Shown in pieces: positions 8,647-17,271 of a DNA stretch of 64,000 bases. The notes beneath the pieces are model-generated. The model was given only the letters and a program-made list of their open reading frames with translations. It was not told where the DNA came from and ran no database searches. The position numbers and the translations under genes are program-made. This DNA is from Clostridiales bacterium (lineage in GTDB: Bacteria; Bacillota; Clostridia; Oscillospirales; Oscillospiraceae): the NCBI GenBank assembly GCA_029008095.1, contig JAQXJB010000047.1:1-64000 (forward strand), written 5' to 3'. Position 1 is the stretch's first letter. Each line of letters starts with the position of its first letter.

Positions 8647-9108
8647 ATGATAAAAATACTATTTGTTTGCCACGGCAATATTTTCAGAAGTCCGATGGCG
8701 GAGTTTATTATGAAGGAGCTTGTAGATAAGGCTGGACTTTGCAATGATTTTTTCATAGCATCCGCGGCAACCAGTGCTGAAGAGCTTGGCAATCCGGTTT
8801 ATCTCCCAGCGCGGCGCAAACTCGCTGAGCACAACATCAGCTGCGCGGGAAAGACCGCGCGCAGACTCACTGCCGCCGATTACGCTGAATATGACCTGCT
8901 CATCGGCATGGACAACGCCAACATGAGAAATATGCGCCATCTCTTTGGCGGTGACCCGGATAAGAAGCTGAAAATGCTTATGGATTACAGCAGCCGACCC
9001 GGCGAAGTATCCGACCCTTGGTACACCGGCGATTTTGACCGGGCTTACGCAGACATTGACGAGGGCTGCCGCGGGCTATTTAAAATCTTGATTCAAGATT
9101 TAATGTAA
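8647..9108 (+). CDS. Low-molecular-weight protein-tyrosine phosphatase
   Basis: The 153-residue product has the P-loop VCHGNIFRSP with nucleophile C8 and R14, and the general-acid loop DPWY (D123), the signature of the LMW-PTP family. The start at 8647 is preceded by TGGAG; a longer reading from 8608 has no SD. Length is normal. The gene follows the integrase relic and precedes the rubrerythrin promoter, so it is probably transcribed alone. It may dephosphorylate tyrosine on proteins, for example of capsule kinases, but no substrate is visible. A small hairpin at 9083-9101 covers its last codons. Confidence 0.9.
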   Translation: MIKILFVCHGNIFRSPMAEFIMKELVDKAGLCNDFFIASAATSAEELGNPVYLPARRKLAEHNISCAGKTARRLTAADYAEYDLLIGMDNANMRNMRHLFGGDPDKKLKMLMDYSSRPGEVSDPWYTGDFDRAYADIDEGCRGLFKILIQDLM

Positions 9109-9114
9109 AAATCA

Positions 9115-9142
9115 TAGACATTTTCTGGATTTAGGATATAAT
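9115..9142 (+). promoter_or_regulatory. Promoter of the rubrerythrin-dfx unit
   Basis: TAGACA (9115-9120) and a perfect TATAAT (9137-9142) are 16 bp apart. The ~100-bp leader that follows is AT-rich and could hold an operator, but I could not find a clean PerR or Fur box. Confidence 0.6.
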
Positions 9143-9255
9143 AACTGTAATGTGGATATTATAATTGATTTTAGCCGTTTGCTTGTTTCTTCAGGATAAG
9201 GGTAAAACATATCACATTAAAATAAGAATACATTGTTAGTAAGGAGGACAAAATA

Positions 9256-9921
9256 ATGGAAAAATGGCGCTGTACAATTTGCGGCTATATTCACGAGGGC
9301 CCTATGAGTGATGACTTTAAATGTCCCATCTGCAAGCAGCCCGCTTCCTCATTCGAAAAGGTTGAGGAAGCCGCCTCCCCCGCCGTAAACCCTTACGCAG
9401 GGACAAAGACCGAAAAGAACCTTATGGATGCCTTTGCAGGCGAAAGCCAGGCTCGCAACAAGTACACCTATTTCGCAGCCGTAGCTCAGCGCGAGGGCTA
9501 CGAGCAGCTTGCCGAGATATTTCTCTCCACCGCTCGCAACGAGCAGGAGCACGCCCGCATCTGGTTTCAGGAGCTGGGGCACATCGGCAGCACCCCTGAG
9601 AATCTTCTTGCCGCAGCCGAGGGTGAAAACTACGAATGGACCGATATGTACGACCGCATGGCCAAAGAGGCCGATGAAGAGGGCTTCCACGATCTTGCCG
9701 AGCGCTTCCGCAGGGTTGGCGCTATCGAAAAATCGCATGAGGAGCGCTACCGCAAGCTGCTTCACAATGTAGAAATGCAGAAGGTATTTGAGAAGGGCGA
9801 GCAGGTCATGTGGGAATGCCGCGTCTGCGGCCATCTTGTGGTCGGGACCAAGGCTCCCGAGGTTTGCCCGGTCTGCAAATATTCTCAGAGCTTCTTTGAA
9901 GTCCGCAAGGAAAACTACTGA
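9256..9921 (+). CDS. rbr: Rubrerythrin with rubredoxin-type sites at both ends
   Basis: The 221-residue protein reduces hydrogen peroxide in anaerobes. A short rubredoxin-like domain (C6, C9, C23, C26) precedes the four-helix diiron domain (E63, E96 with H99, E138, E158 with H161), and a second rubredoxin domain follows at the C-terminus (C188, C191, C204, C207). Classical rubrerythrin has only the C-terminal site and reverse rubrerythrin only the N-terminal one, so this form has both. A strong AAGGAGG precedes the ATG. The superoxide reductase gene follows 27 bp later, giving a compact oxygen-defence operon. Confidence 0.93.
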   Translation: MEKWRCTICGYIHEGPMSDDFKCPICKQPASSFEKVEEAASPAVNPYAGTKTEKNLMDAFAGESQARNKYTYFAAVAQREGYEQLAEIFLSTARNEQEHARIWFQELGHIGSTPENLLAAAEGENYEWTDMYDRMAKEADEEGFHDLAERFRRVGAIEKSHEERYRKLLHNVEMQKVFEKGEQVMWECRVCGHLVVGTKAPEVCPVCKYSQSFFEVRKENY

Positions 9922-9948
9922 TTCAATTCAAAACGGAGGTAATCAAAT

Positions 9949-10326
9949 ATGGAAAACAGATTCTATATCTGCAAACACTGCGGCAACATCATCGGCATGG
10001 TAAACTCTGCCGGCGTACCCATCGTATGCTGCGGCGAGCCTATGGAAGAGCTGGTTCCAAACAGCACTGATGCAAGCCAGGAGAAGCACGTCCCTGTGGT
10101 TACCGTTGACGGCGACACCGTCACCGTTGATATCGGCTCCGCCGCCCACCCCATGCTCCCCGAGCATTACATTGAGTGGGTATATCTTCAGACTGAGCAT
10201 GGCGGCCAGCGCAAGGCTCTCAAGCCCGGCCAGGAGCCTAAGGCAGTTTTCGTACTTAAGGACGACAAGGCCATCGCCGCTTATGCTTACTGCAACCTCC
10301 ACGGTCTGTGGGTAAGCAAAATTTAA
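9949..10326 (+). CDS. dfx: Desulfoferrodoxin (superoxide reductase)
   Basis: The 125-residue protein contains the desulforedoxin-type centre I (C8, C11, C27, C28) and the catalytic centre II ligands H47, H67, H73, C115 and H118. It reduces superoxide to peroxide without making oxygen; the peroxide can then be handled by the rubrerythrin encoded just upstream. An ACGGAGG site precedes the ATG. The gene ends at a strong shared terminator, so it closes the operon. Length and motifs are normal for the two-iron class. Confidence 0.96.
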   Translation: MENRFYICKHCGNIIGMVNSAGVPIVCCGEPMEELVPNSTDASQEKHVPVVTVDGDTVTVDIGSAAHPMLPEHYIEWVYLQTEHGGQRKALKPGQEPKAVFVLKDDKAIAAYAYCNLHGLWVSKI

Positions 10327-10343
10327 TTGTAAAGTATCTACAT

Positions 10344-10378
10344 AAAAACAGGAGAAACGCATTGTTTCTCCTGTTTTT
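10344..10378. terminator. Bidirectional terminator between dfx and DUF2284 gene
   Basis: A perfect 15-bp stem (10344-10358 with 10364-10378) with loop GCATT has A and T runs at its two ends, so it can stop the plus-strand dfx transcript and the minus-strand transcript from the opposite side. Confidence 0.9.
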
Positions 10379-10407
10379 CATTATTGTCTGCAATTCATTG
10401 CAAGCGT

Positions 10408-10932
10408 TCAATACAACACGCAAGCCATCATGCGCAGTATGCCGGGGGTAAAAGAAAACTCCATGCCCGCCTTTTCGCATAGCTTTGAAACATTTATACC
10501 AAACGCGGAAAGCGAGCCGCGGCTCTTATCCGGAATTCTGCAAGGCTCGTCTGGGAAGGTACATTTTTCGCACAGGTCACAGCCTCCGGTGGTAAGCAGA
10601 TAAGCGTTTCCCTGCTCTTCCCTTATCTTTTTAAAGAGCTTCATCGCCATTGCGTTATGCTCTTTTGTTATTTTGAGCATTTCCTCTCCGCTGCTCATAT
10701 CCACATTTTCTCTGACGCTCTGAAGTATTATCGCGCTCTTATATCCGGCCACTACGTCCCGGCAAGCCTCAATACTGCCGCAGCCGGGCGGGCATATCCA
10801 CCCGGATCCATAGTTCCCGCACTTATCCGGAACGCACAGAGCGCGGATATCCTCATCGCACGCTATGAGGTTGGTGCTTACTATAACGGCGTCTGCAAAA
10901 CCCAAATTCTTCGCTGCTTGAATATAATCCAT
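10408..10932 (-). CDS. DUF2284 predicted metal-binding protein
   Basis: The 174-residue protein has the DUF2284 cysteine pattern: CxVPDKCGNYG, CPPGC near residue 50, and a CDLCEKCTFPDEPC cluster around 115-130. The spacing suggests an iron-sulfur cluster or other metal site. The family's biochemical role is unknown. An AAGGATG site precedes the ATG. It stands between two hairpins, separate from the SDR gene upstream, and so appears to be its own unit. Confidence 0.85.
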   Translation of the reverse strand: MDYIQAAKNLGFADAVIVSTNLIACDEDIRALCVPDKCGNYGSGWICPPGCGSIEACRDVVAGYKSAIILQSVRENVDMSSGEEMLKITKEHNAMAMKLFKKIREEQGNAYLLTTGGCDLCEKCTFPDEPCRIPDKSRGSLSAFGINVSKLCEKAGMEFSFTPGILRMMACVLY

Positions 10933-10956
10933 GGTATCATCCTTTCCAATAGCGAA

Positions 10957-10984
10957 AAATGCCGCAGCTTCCGCTGCGGCATTT
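10957..10984. terminator. Terminator after the SDR gene
   Basis: A perfect 12-bp GC-rich stem (10957-10968 with 10973-10984) with a 4-nt loop is followed on the minus strand by TTTTTCGC. It lies 12 bp after the SDR stop codon. Confidence 0.88.
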
Positions 10985-10995
10985 CGGTGGTTGAA

Positions 10996-11934
10996 TTATT
11001 CCTCCCAAGCGGGAACCTGAGTCTGGGTTTCAAAGATGGGATTGTAAGCGAGAACGCTGAACACCTTCTTGAAATCGGGATTGAGAGGCTCATCGGGGAA
11101 TGCCTTGGAAATGGCTGCGGCGCGGGCATCCCAGCCGCCCTTGAAGTCAACGTGAGAGAGGATATAAAGGTCATTGCGCTTGATGCCACGGACAACACGG
11201 GCGCCTGCCTCGTCGGGAGAGCGCATGATCTTGCTGAAATCGATATCGGAGGGAGGGGGAGGAGGCGCGTCCTTGCCCTCTTCCTTCTTGGGAGGCTCGG
11301 GTCTCTTGACCTCTACGCCCATGCTCTTCATAACGGTGCCGGTAGAAGCGCCGAGATTGGTCGCGAAGGGGCCGGGGCAGAATACACTGGAGCCAACGCC
11401 GGTACCCTGAAGGTCTGTAGCCAGAGTTTCCATAACGGTGACAACAGCCATCTTCAGAGAGTTATACAGAGTGAATCCGGGTACGGGAACAAGAGCAGCC
11501 TTTGAAGCGGTGCTTACTACGTGGCCGCCCTCGCCGTGAGCGAGGATACGGGGAACGATGGTCTTGATGCCGTTGAGAACGCCCTTGTAGTTAACGTCGA
11601 TAGCAAGGTCTATGACATCATAGGAATCCTCCCAAAGCTTACCCTCGGGAACGCCCAGACCTGCATTGTTTACGAGAATATGGATCTTGCCGAAAGCTTC
11701 CTCAGCCTTGTCAGCAGCAGCAACATAAGCTTCACGGTCGGCAACGTTCAGGCAGACGCCGATAGCGGGCCAGTTGTTCTCCTTGAAGATCTTAAGAGCC
11801 TCATCGATAGCGTCCTGACGAAGGTCAGCAATAACGATGTTCATGCCTTCCTTGGCGCAGGCCTTGGCAATGCCGAGACCCAGACCACTTGCACCACCGG
11901 TTATAAACGCGGTTTTACCCTGCAGATTTTCCAT
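10996..11934 (-). CDS. Short-chain dehydrogenase/reductase with proline-rich insertion
   Basis: The 312-residue protein is a classical SDR: nucleotide-binding TGGASGLG (12-19), structural NNAG (89-92), and catalytic S144, Y157 and K161. The aspartate in VIADLR after the second strand favours NAD(H). Substrate cannot be told. Unusual for the family, residues of about 214-236 form a charged and proline-rich loop (EPPKKEEGKDAPPPPPS) in the region that normally covers the substrate site. An AGGAGG precedes the ATG. It is transcribed alone, ending at the hairpin at 10957-10984. Confidence 0.9.
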   Translation of the reverse strand: MENLQGKTAFITGGASGLGLGIAKACAKEGMNIVIADLRQDAIDEALKIFKENNWPAIGVCLNVADREAYVAAADKAEEAFGKIHILVNNAGLGVPEGKLWEDSYDVIDLAIDVNYKGVLNGIKTIVPRILAHGEGGHVVSTASKAALVPVPGFTLYNSLKMAVVTVMETLATDLQGTGVGSSVFCPGPFATNLGASTGTVMKSMGVEVKRPEPPKKEEGKDAPPPPPSDIDFSKIMRSPDEAGARVVRGIKRNDLYILSHVDFKGGWDARAAAISKAFPDEPLNPDFKKVFSVLAYNPIFETQTQVPAWEE

Positions 11935-12030
11935 ATGTAGCCTCCTAAAAATATATTTTAATATGTTATAAATATTATACTACTTTCTTAGAAATATTCA
12001 AGAGAATTTTTGCAAAATGCAACAGTTTTG

Positions 12031-13983
12031 TTACCGAACAGGCCGGGACATTTCCTCCGGCAGCTTCTCAATCGGTTCACTGCCCATATTTTCAATATAA
12101 TGAGCAGCCTGAGTGCTGAACAGCTCGCTGTATCGTCCTCCGTCCCGCATGAGCTGATGGTGGCTTCCCTGCTCTATGAGTTGCCCGTCCTCGATGACGA
12201 GTATTTTATCGGCAGTGGTGGCGCTGGAAAGACGGTGGGAAATGAATATGCTGGTTTTCCCTTTTCTCAGGCTGTTGAAGCGGTTGTATATCTCCTGCTC
12301 CGCCATTGGGTCGAGGGATGCTGTTGGCTCGTCGAGAATGAGGATATCGGAGTCGCTGTAAAACGCTCTGGCTATACTCAGCTTCTGCCACTGGCCTATG
12401 GACAGCTCTATACCGTCGCTTTCAAAATAGCGCATGAGCGGGGTATCGTAGCCTCGGGGCAGCTTATCGATAAAGCTGTCCGCACCGCTCTGCACAGCGG
12501 CATCTCTTACAGCCTCCTCCCCCGCGTTTTTATCCAGGTCACCAAACTCAATGTTTTCGGATACGGTGACGGCATATTTTCCGAAATCCTGGAACACGAC
12601 GCCGAAAATGGAATAAAGCTCCTTGGGGTCATACTCACGGATATCCCGCCCGTCCAGAATGATACGTCCTTCGCTGGGGTCATAAAGGCGCATGAGCAGC
12701 TTGATGAGGGTAGTCTTGCCAGCACCGTTGATACCGACTATGACCACGGCCTCGCCGGGCTCGATCACAAAGCTCATGTTCTTTATAACGTCGCGCTCCG
12801 TACCGGGATAGCGGAAATACACGTTCTCAAACTCTATGCGGTGGGGCACATGGCGGGCAACAGGCCGTGCCTCGGGGAGCAGAGGTGTGATATGCGGTTC
12901 TTCGTCAAGGAACGCCTTGAGATTATTGATAAAGAGCGTGCTCTCATATATGGCCGCCACAAGAGCAATAAGGCTGCTTACTCCCGAGCCGATATGCGTA
13001 ATAGCACCTGTATAAAGGGAGAAATTGCCGACCTCGTAAATGCCGTTGAAAACACCTTTAGCAAGTGAAATATACAGCAGGCAGTAAACCACGTTGGTAA
13101 CGATGACCATGCTGATATTCAGTGCAACCGCACGGTAACGCAGCTTTTTCAGTCCGTTGAAATACTCCCGGAACGCGGCTGCGTATTTTTCGCAGAAGGC
13201 GTCGCCAAGGCCGAGCATTCGTATCTCCTTCGCCATATCCTTGTTCACAATGGTGCTCGAATAATATTCCATCTGGCGTCTGGTCTTTGAACTGCGGAAC
13301 ATATAGTCAACATTTTTTCGCCCGAGATAGAAATTGATGACGGTTTGAGGCACCGCAACTACGATTATCAGCAGCGGCGCTATGGTGTTTACCGAGGCCA
13401 GCACGGCAATATAGCTGACGATGGTGATAACGGCGCTGATGATGCTGAAGGAATTACTCATTACCTGCAAGGGGCGCATACCCGCTTCCCTGTTTGCATT
13501 TTCCATTTTGGAATAAAACTCCGGCATGTCATAGCTGACCATATCGATGCTTTTTGCCTTTTCCATTATCTTCATCTTGACATGATTGGCAACCTGCTCA
13601 CCGGCAAGTCCGATTATCACGCTGTTTATCTGCTCGACCAGGCTTTGCAGTATCATATATGCAAATTGGCAGACCAGCAGCACGCTTATTACAGAGAAAG
13701 CCATCGCTGCGCCCGAATACACCTGAGCAAGCTTATTCAGTATCTCGGCGGCTATGAGCGAACCGATAACGGGCGCGATACCGTTGAACACGGACATGAA
13801 AATCTGAAGAAAGAGCAGCGACTTTTTCGTTTCCCATACAAGCTTGAATATGTAGAACAGGCGCGAAAATGTGGGCACTATCAACCCTTTCAGATAGCGC
13901 GGCACCTCGCTGATTTTCTTCGGCTTAGGAGGCCGGCTCGCGGTATAGGGGTCTTGTCCGATAGGTTTAGGATGAGGCGGCAT
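12031..13983 (-). CDS. ABC transporter, fused permease and ATPase (exporter type)
   Basis: The 650-residue protein has a proline-rich N-terminal 25 residues, an ABC exporter membrane domain with about six helices (about 45-350) and a nucleotide-binding domain with Walker A GINGAGKTT, Q-loop VFQDF, signature LSIGQWQ, Walker B ILILDEPTA and the H-loop ISHR. The signature SIGQW replaces SGGQ, as in several peptide or bacteriocin exporter subfamilies. A GGGGAA site precedes the ATG. It follows the acyltransferase gene by 24 bp, so the two are probably co-transcribed. Such half-transporters act as dimers; no partner gene is adjacent. Confidence 0.9.
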   Translation of the reverse strand: MPPHPKPIGQDPYTASRPPKPKKISEVPRYLKGLIVPTFSRLFYIFKLVWETKKSLLFLQIFMSVFNGIAPVIGSLIAAEILNKLAQVYSGAAMAFSVISVLLVCQFAYMILQSLVEQINSVIIGLAGEQVANHVKMKIMEKAKSIDMVSYDMPEFYSKMENANREAGMRPLQVMSNSFSIISAVITIVSYIAVLASVNTIAPLLIIVVAVPQTVINFYLGRKNVDYMFRSSKTRRQMEYYSSTIVNKDMAKEIRMLGLGDAFCEKYAAAFREYFNGLKKLRYRAVALNISMVIVTNVVYCLLYISLAKGVFNGIYEVGNFSLYTGAITHIGSGVSSLIALVAAIYESTLFINNLKAFLDEEPHITPLLPEARPVARHVPHRIEFENVYFRYPGTERDVIKNMSFVIEPGEAVVIVGINGAGKTTLIKLLMRLYDPSEGRIILDGRDIREYDPKELYSIFGVVFQDFGKYAVTVSENIEFGDLDKNAGEEAVRDAAVQSGADSFIDKLPRGYDTPLMRYFESDGIELSIGQWQKLSIARAFYSDSDILILDEPTASLDPMAEQEIYNRFNSLRKGKTSIFISHRLSSATTADKILVIEDGQLIEQGSHHQLMRDGGRYSELFSTQAAHYIENMGSEPIEKLPEEMSRPVR

Positions 13984-14006
13984 TGCGTATTCCCCTTTCC
14001 ATTCAT

Positions 14007-15320
14007 TTATTTCCCCCGGGTCACTTCCTCTGTAGTATTTTCCACGCCTGTCCCAACGGGTTCCGGAGCTATCGCAGCGGCTCTTGCCGCCGCTATCGCG
14101 GCAGCTTCGGCTTCAGCCGCCCTATTCTCTCTGACGCTTTTTATGATATCCCTGATACAGCGCCTTGCAAGCTCAATAACAAGGGTGATGACTATGGACA
14201 CCACAAGAACAAGAAGCATATAAAGCACTGCATCCTTAATCGTCATGGGTATCTTGCGCAATTTCTCGTCATAGCCGCCGGTACGCTGGAGGAAATGATA
14301 AAGCATCTCCGCCGACTTGGATGTATTCAGCTTAGTCATAAGCTCAGACTTGAGCTTGAACAACCAGTTGAACCACAGGCTTATGAGGGTATAGTGGCTT
14401 ATGTACATTGCCAGGGATATTTTTCCAAGAAGCTGTGAGAATTTATGATTGAACACACGGGTAAGCGGAGTAAGATTAAGGAAGGAGGTGAGGATTATGA
14501 GCATAATATATATGATTCTGCGGTAATTATCAAGACTCACAGCCGCGCCGATGGTAAGCTGGAAGAAGCGGAAGATTGCAAAAAGCTCAACTATCGACAG
14601 CACCACGCGCATGGGAATATTCCAATTCTTTTTGGAAAGATATTCATACACTTGATAGAGCGTTATGCCGAATGCCATTTCCGCCGCGCCCTTGACCATA
14701 CCGGCCGTGGTGAAGCCTACCTGAATGTTATGGTCAAGCGTAGATGTGGCTGAAAGGCCGAAGTAAATATAAAGCATAACTCCGAGGACAGGGGCTATGA
14801 ATCGCGTCCCGTCATAAAATCTTCTGATGGCAAAGGTGTAAATATATCCCATTACTATCAGACAGGTGAGAAACCACATTGGCACATTGGGTGCATATCC
14901 ATTATTAAAGCCAAATGGCGTACCGACCATAAAGAGCAGCTCCCATTCGCGGTTGAGAAGCATCTCAAGGCGGCTTTGCCCCATCATCATCGTCTTATCA
15001 GTGGTCAGCACCCAGAGAAGTATCCACAGGATGACCACCGGCCAGATAGCCAGCACTTTCTTTTTTACAAAGTCTAACGCCGCAAGGTGAGCCTGCCGGG
15101 TGGTCACCGGCTCTATCTGACGCTCCATTTTATGAGCGGCAGACATAGCTATCGTAAATCCCGCGAGAACGAAGAAGAATTCAACGGCGCTTGAGCCGGA
15201 AAGAAACAGCTTCCTCTTGGGAAAAAATATTTCAAAGTGATATAGGCACACCAGTACAGTGAACAGAAAACGCCAGAATTCAACGCTGGCAACCCGCCTG
15301 CTTTTCTTAGGTGCTGCCAA
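14007..15320 (-). CDS. Membrane acyltransferase, OafA/YrhL family
   Basis: The protein of about 437 residues starts with the acyltransferase-3 signature (RFLFTVLVCLYHFE, then a GSSAVEFFFVLAGF motif) and has about ten membrane helices. The family transfers acyl groups to sugars, peptidoglycan or lipids at the membrane. A TTG at 15320 behind GGGAGGAG is the better start; an upstream GTG at 15335 lies inside the SD. After the last helix the C-terminus is an alanine-rich tail (AEAEAAAIAAARAAAIA) of unknown use. The ABC transporter gene follows 24 bp later. Confidence 0.88.
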   Translation of the reverse strand: MAAPKKSRRVASVEFWRFLFTVLVCLYHFEIFFPKRKLFLSGSSAVEFFFVLAGFTIAMSAAHKMERQIEPVTTRQAHLAALDFVKKKVLAIWPVVILWILLWVLTTDKTMMMGQSRLEMLLNREWELLFMVGTPFGFNNGYAPNVPMWFLTCLIVMGYIYTFAIRRFYDGTRFIAPVLGVMLYIYFGLSATSTLDHNIQVGFTTAGMVKGAAEMAFGITLYQVYEYLSKKNWNIPMRVVLSIVELFAIFRFFQLTIGAAVSLDNYRRIIYIMLIILTSFLNLTPLTRVFNHKFSQLLGKISLAMYISHYTLISLWFNWLFKLKSELMTKLNTSKSAEMLYHFLQRTGGYDEKLRKIPMTIKDAVLYMLLVLVVSIVITLVIELARRCIRDIIKSVRENRAAEAEAAAIAAARAAAIAPEPVGTGVENTTEEVTRGK

Positions 15321-15388
15321 GGTTTCTCCTCCCACAATAATACCTCCAAATCATTTTCCGAATATACTTTGCTTTTCGAATACTGCGC

Positions 15389-15420
15389 ATGCCGGGTGTG
15401 CCGCAAGGCACACCCGGCAT
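15389..15420. terminator. GC-rich hairpin after the SbmA-like ABC gene
   Basis: A perfect 14-bp stem (15389-15402 with 15407-15420) with loop GCAA lies 12 bp after the minus-strand stop. There is no strong T run, so termination is likely but may be partial, or the hairpin may protect the mRNA end. Confidence 0.6.
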
Positions 15421-15432
15421 ACATTATGTTTA

Positions 15433-17229
15433 TCAGGTATAGCTGGCTTCGGCGGCAGTCTCGACAAACTCAAAGCTGCCGGGCTTTGCGGCATGCTCAG
15501 CCATGATGACACGGCTGTGATACTGCTGCAGCGAGGATCTGTGACCGATGGAGATAAGGGTGGTCTTCTTCATGCGCTCAAGGATCATGGAGTACAGCTC
15601 GGCCTCGGACTTCTCGTCCAGCGAAGCGGTAGCTTCGTCGAAGAAGAGGAAATCGGGGTCATAGAGCATTGCGCGGGCAATACCCAGACGCTGCTGCTCA
15701 CCGCCGGAGAGGATCATGTTCCAGTGAGCGACCTCGTCGAGGCGGTCAACAAGCTGAGGCATACCAACGTCTACCAGGGCCTGCCGGATCTCCTCGCGGG
15801 TGTAGGTACCGGCGGGCATAGGATAGCTGACAGCTTCTATGAGTGTTCCTATCGGGAAGTAAGGCTTCTGAGGCAGAACGATGACCTTCTTATCAGCAGG
15901 GAGAGAAATATTACCGTCGGCATAGGGCCAGATGCCTGCCAGCACGCGGAAGAGTGTGGTCTTACCAGCGCCGGAACGACCCTTGATAAGTATCTTCTCG
16001 CCCTGGGTGATAACGAGATCCTTTGCGGATATCTGGAGATGACCGGTGGGCAGATAAACATCAAGATCCTTGACTTCGATTTCTCCCTTGTCATTTTCAG
16101 TGCGCTTAAGCTTGGATTCATTTACAATAGCTTCCGTTCTTTCGTAGATCTCATTGAACGCATAAAGACGGTCTATAACGGCGATGTATATTGCCAAGCC
16201 TGTATAGTTGGTATAGAACCATTTGAAAGAGTTTACGACATTCTGGAACGCGGTCGCAACCTGCATAAAGGTACCGTAGCCATCCATAGCCCCATGGAAG
16301 AAGTACGCGGGACCAAGGAGGAAGGTAAACATCATTGCGTCAGCATAAGCAAGAGTGGTGGTCACCATTCCGTGCTTCAGGGTTCGGTTCATGGTTCTGA
16401 ATGTATTCAGAACGGAGTCGCCGAAGATACTCATAGCGCGTGCATGCTCGACTTCCTCGCCATTCAGGAGAGCTATCTGCTCGGAGCACTCGCGGATACG
16501 AACCAGAGAATAACGGAAGTTCGCGTCATACATCTGCTGGTTGTAATTCAGTCTGGACAGCTGCTTACCAAAGATATGAGAGATGAGAGTTGTAATGGCA
16601 GCGTAGACGATGGCGATAACGATGAAGTATCCCGGGAAGGAAATATCCACACCGCCTATGATGAGAGGAATTGTGGCGGAAAGGTCCCAAAGCATAACCA
16701 GGTAAGTACCCATCGTGAGAAGGTTCTGCACGAAGGAGAAGGTATAGGTCCAGGTATAGGTGATGAACTGGATAATATCTTCAGAAATACGCTGGTCGGG
16801 GTTATCGGTCTCGCTGCCGGTAACCTGCATCTTATAGTGCGTGTTATTTGATAGCCAGAGATCCATGTAGTAAGATGTCATCCATCTTTTCCAACGAACC
16901 TGAATCCAGGATGTGATATATGTATTGAAGGTTCCGGAGAATACCATCGCAACGCCGACAATGAGGAATACGCCTATCTGCTGCATCCAGAGCTGGGCAT
17001 CGCGGTTATTAAAAGCGTTCATCCAGTCCTTGTTCCAGATGACCATTCGGCGGGTGACCATCGTGCTCAGGATCATCATGAGAAGGCTGACGACGAGCAG
17101 ACCAATGCTGGCCCACTTTTCCTCAGATTTCGTCCAATAAGGAGACGCCATCTTCCAAATTCTCTTAACGACTACGGAAAACTTCTGCTTTTTCATTCCA
17201 GAGCCGGCATACTTATCTTTTTTAGCCAA
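15433..17229 (-). CDS. ABC transporter of the ABC_membrane_2 (SbmA/BacA/Rv1819c-like) class
   Basis: The protein of about 598 residues has a six-helix membrane domain with the class-typical NPDQRISEDI motif after the third helix, then an ATPase domain with GRSGAGKTTL, LSGGEQQR and a FFDEATASLD Walker B. Members move cobalamin, peptides or very-long-chain acyl-CoA. A TTG at 17229 with GGAGGGAG 5 bp upstream is the better start; the ATG at 17244 overlaps that SD. It lies about 40 bp downstream of the gene for the three-repeat surface protein, so the two are probably co-transcribed, and the surface protein could deliver the substrate. The substrate is not known. Confidence 0.88.
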   Translation of the reverse strand: MAKKDKYAGSGMKKQKFSVVVKRIWKMASPYWTKSEEKWASIGLLVVSLLMMILSTMVTRRMVIWNKDWMNAFNNRDAQLWMQQIGVFLIVGVAMVFSGTFNTYITSWIQVRWKRWMTSYYMDLWLSNNTHYKMQVTGSETDNPDQRISEDIIQFITYTWTYTFSFVQNLLTMGTYLVMLWDLSATIPLIIGGVDISFPGYFIVIAIVYAAITTLISHIFGKQLSRLNYNQQMYDANFRYSLVRIRECSEQIALLNGEEVEHARAMSIFGDSVLNTFRTMNRTLKHGMVTTTLAYADAMMFTFLLGPAYFFHGAMDGYGTFMQVATAFQNVVNSFKWFYTNYTGLAIYIAVIDRLYAFNEIYERTEAIVNESKLKRTENDKGEIEVKDLDVYLPTGHLQISAKDLVITQGEKILIKGRSGAGKTTLFRVLAGIWPYADGNISLPADKKVIVLPQKPYFPIGTLIEAVSYPMPAGTYTREEIRQALVDVGMPQLVDRLDEVAHWNMILSGGEQQRLGIARAMLYDPDFLFFDEATASLDEKSEAELYSMILERMKKTTLISIGHRSSLQQYHSRVIMAEHAAKPGSFEFVETAAEASYT

Positions 17230-17271
17230 TTTTACTCCCTCCATTCATAATTTTAGGGTAATGGACTTTGA

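Noticed and set aside
9100..9255. PerR/Fur operator before rubrerythrin
   Set aside because: The leader is AT-rich with partial palindromes, but none is close to a symmetrical PerR or Fur box.
15259..16851. Plus-strand open frame of 530 codons opposite the ABC gene
   Set aside because: The minus-strand transporter has full Walker, signature and NPDQRI motifs; the plus frame has none.
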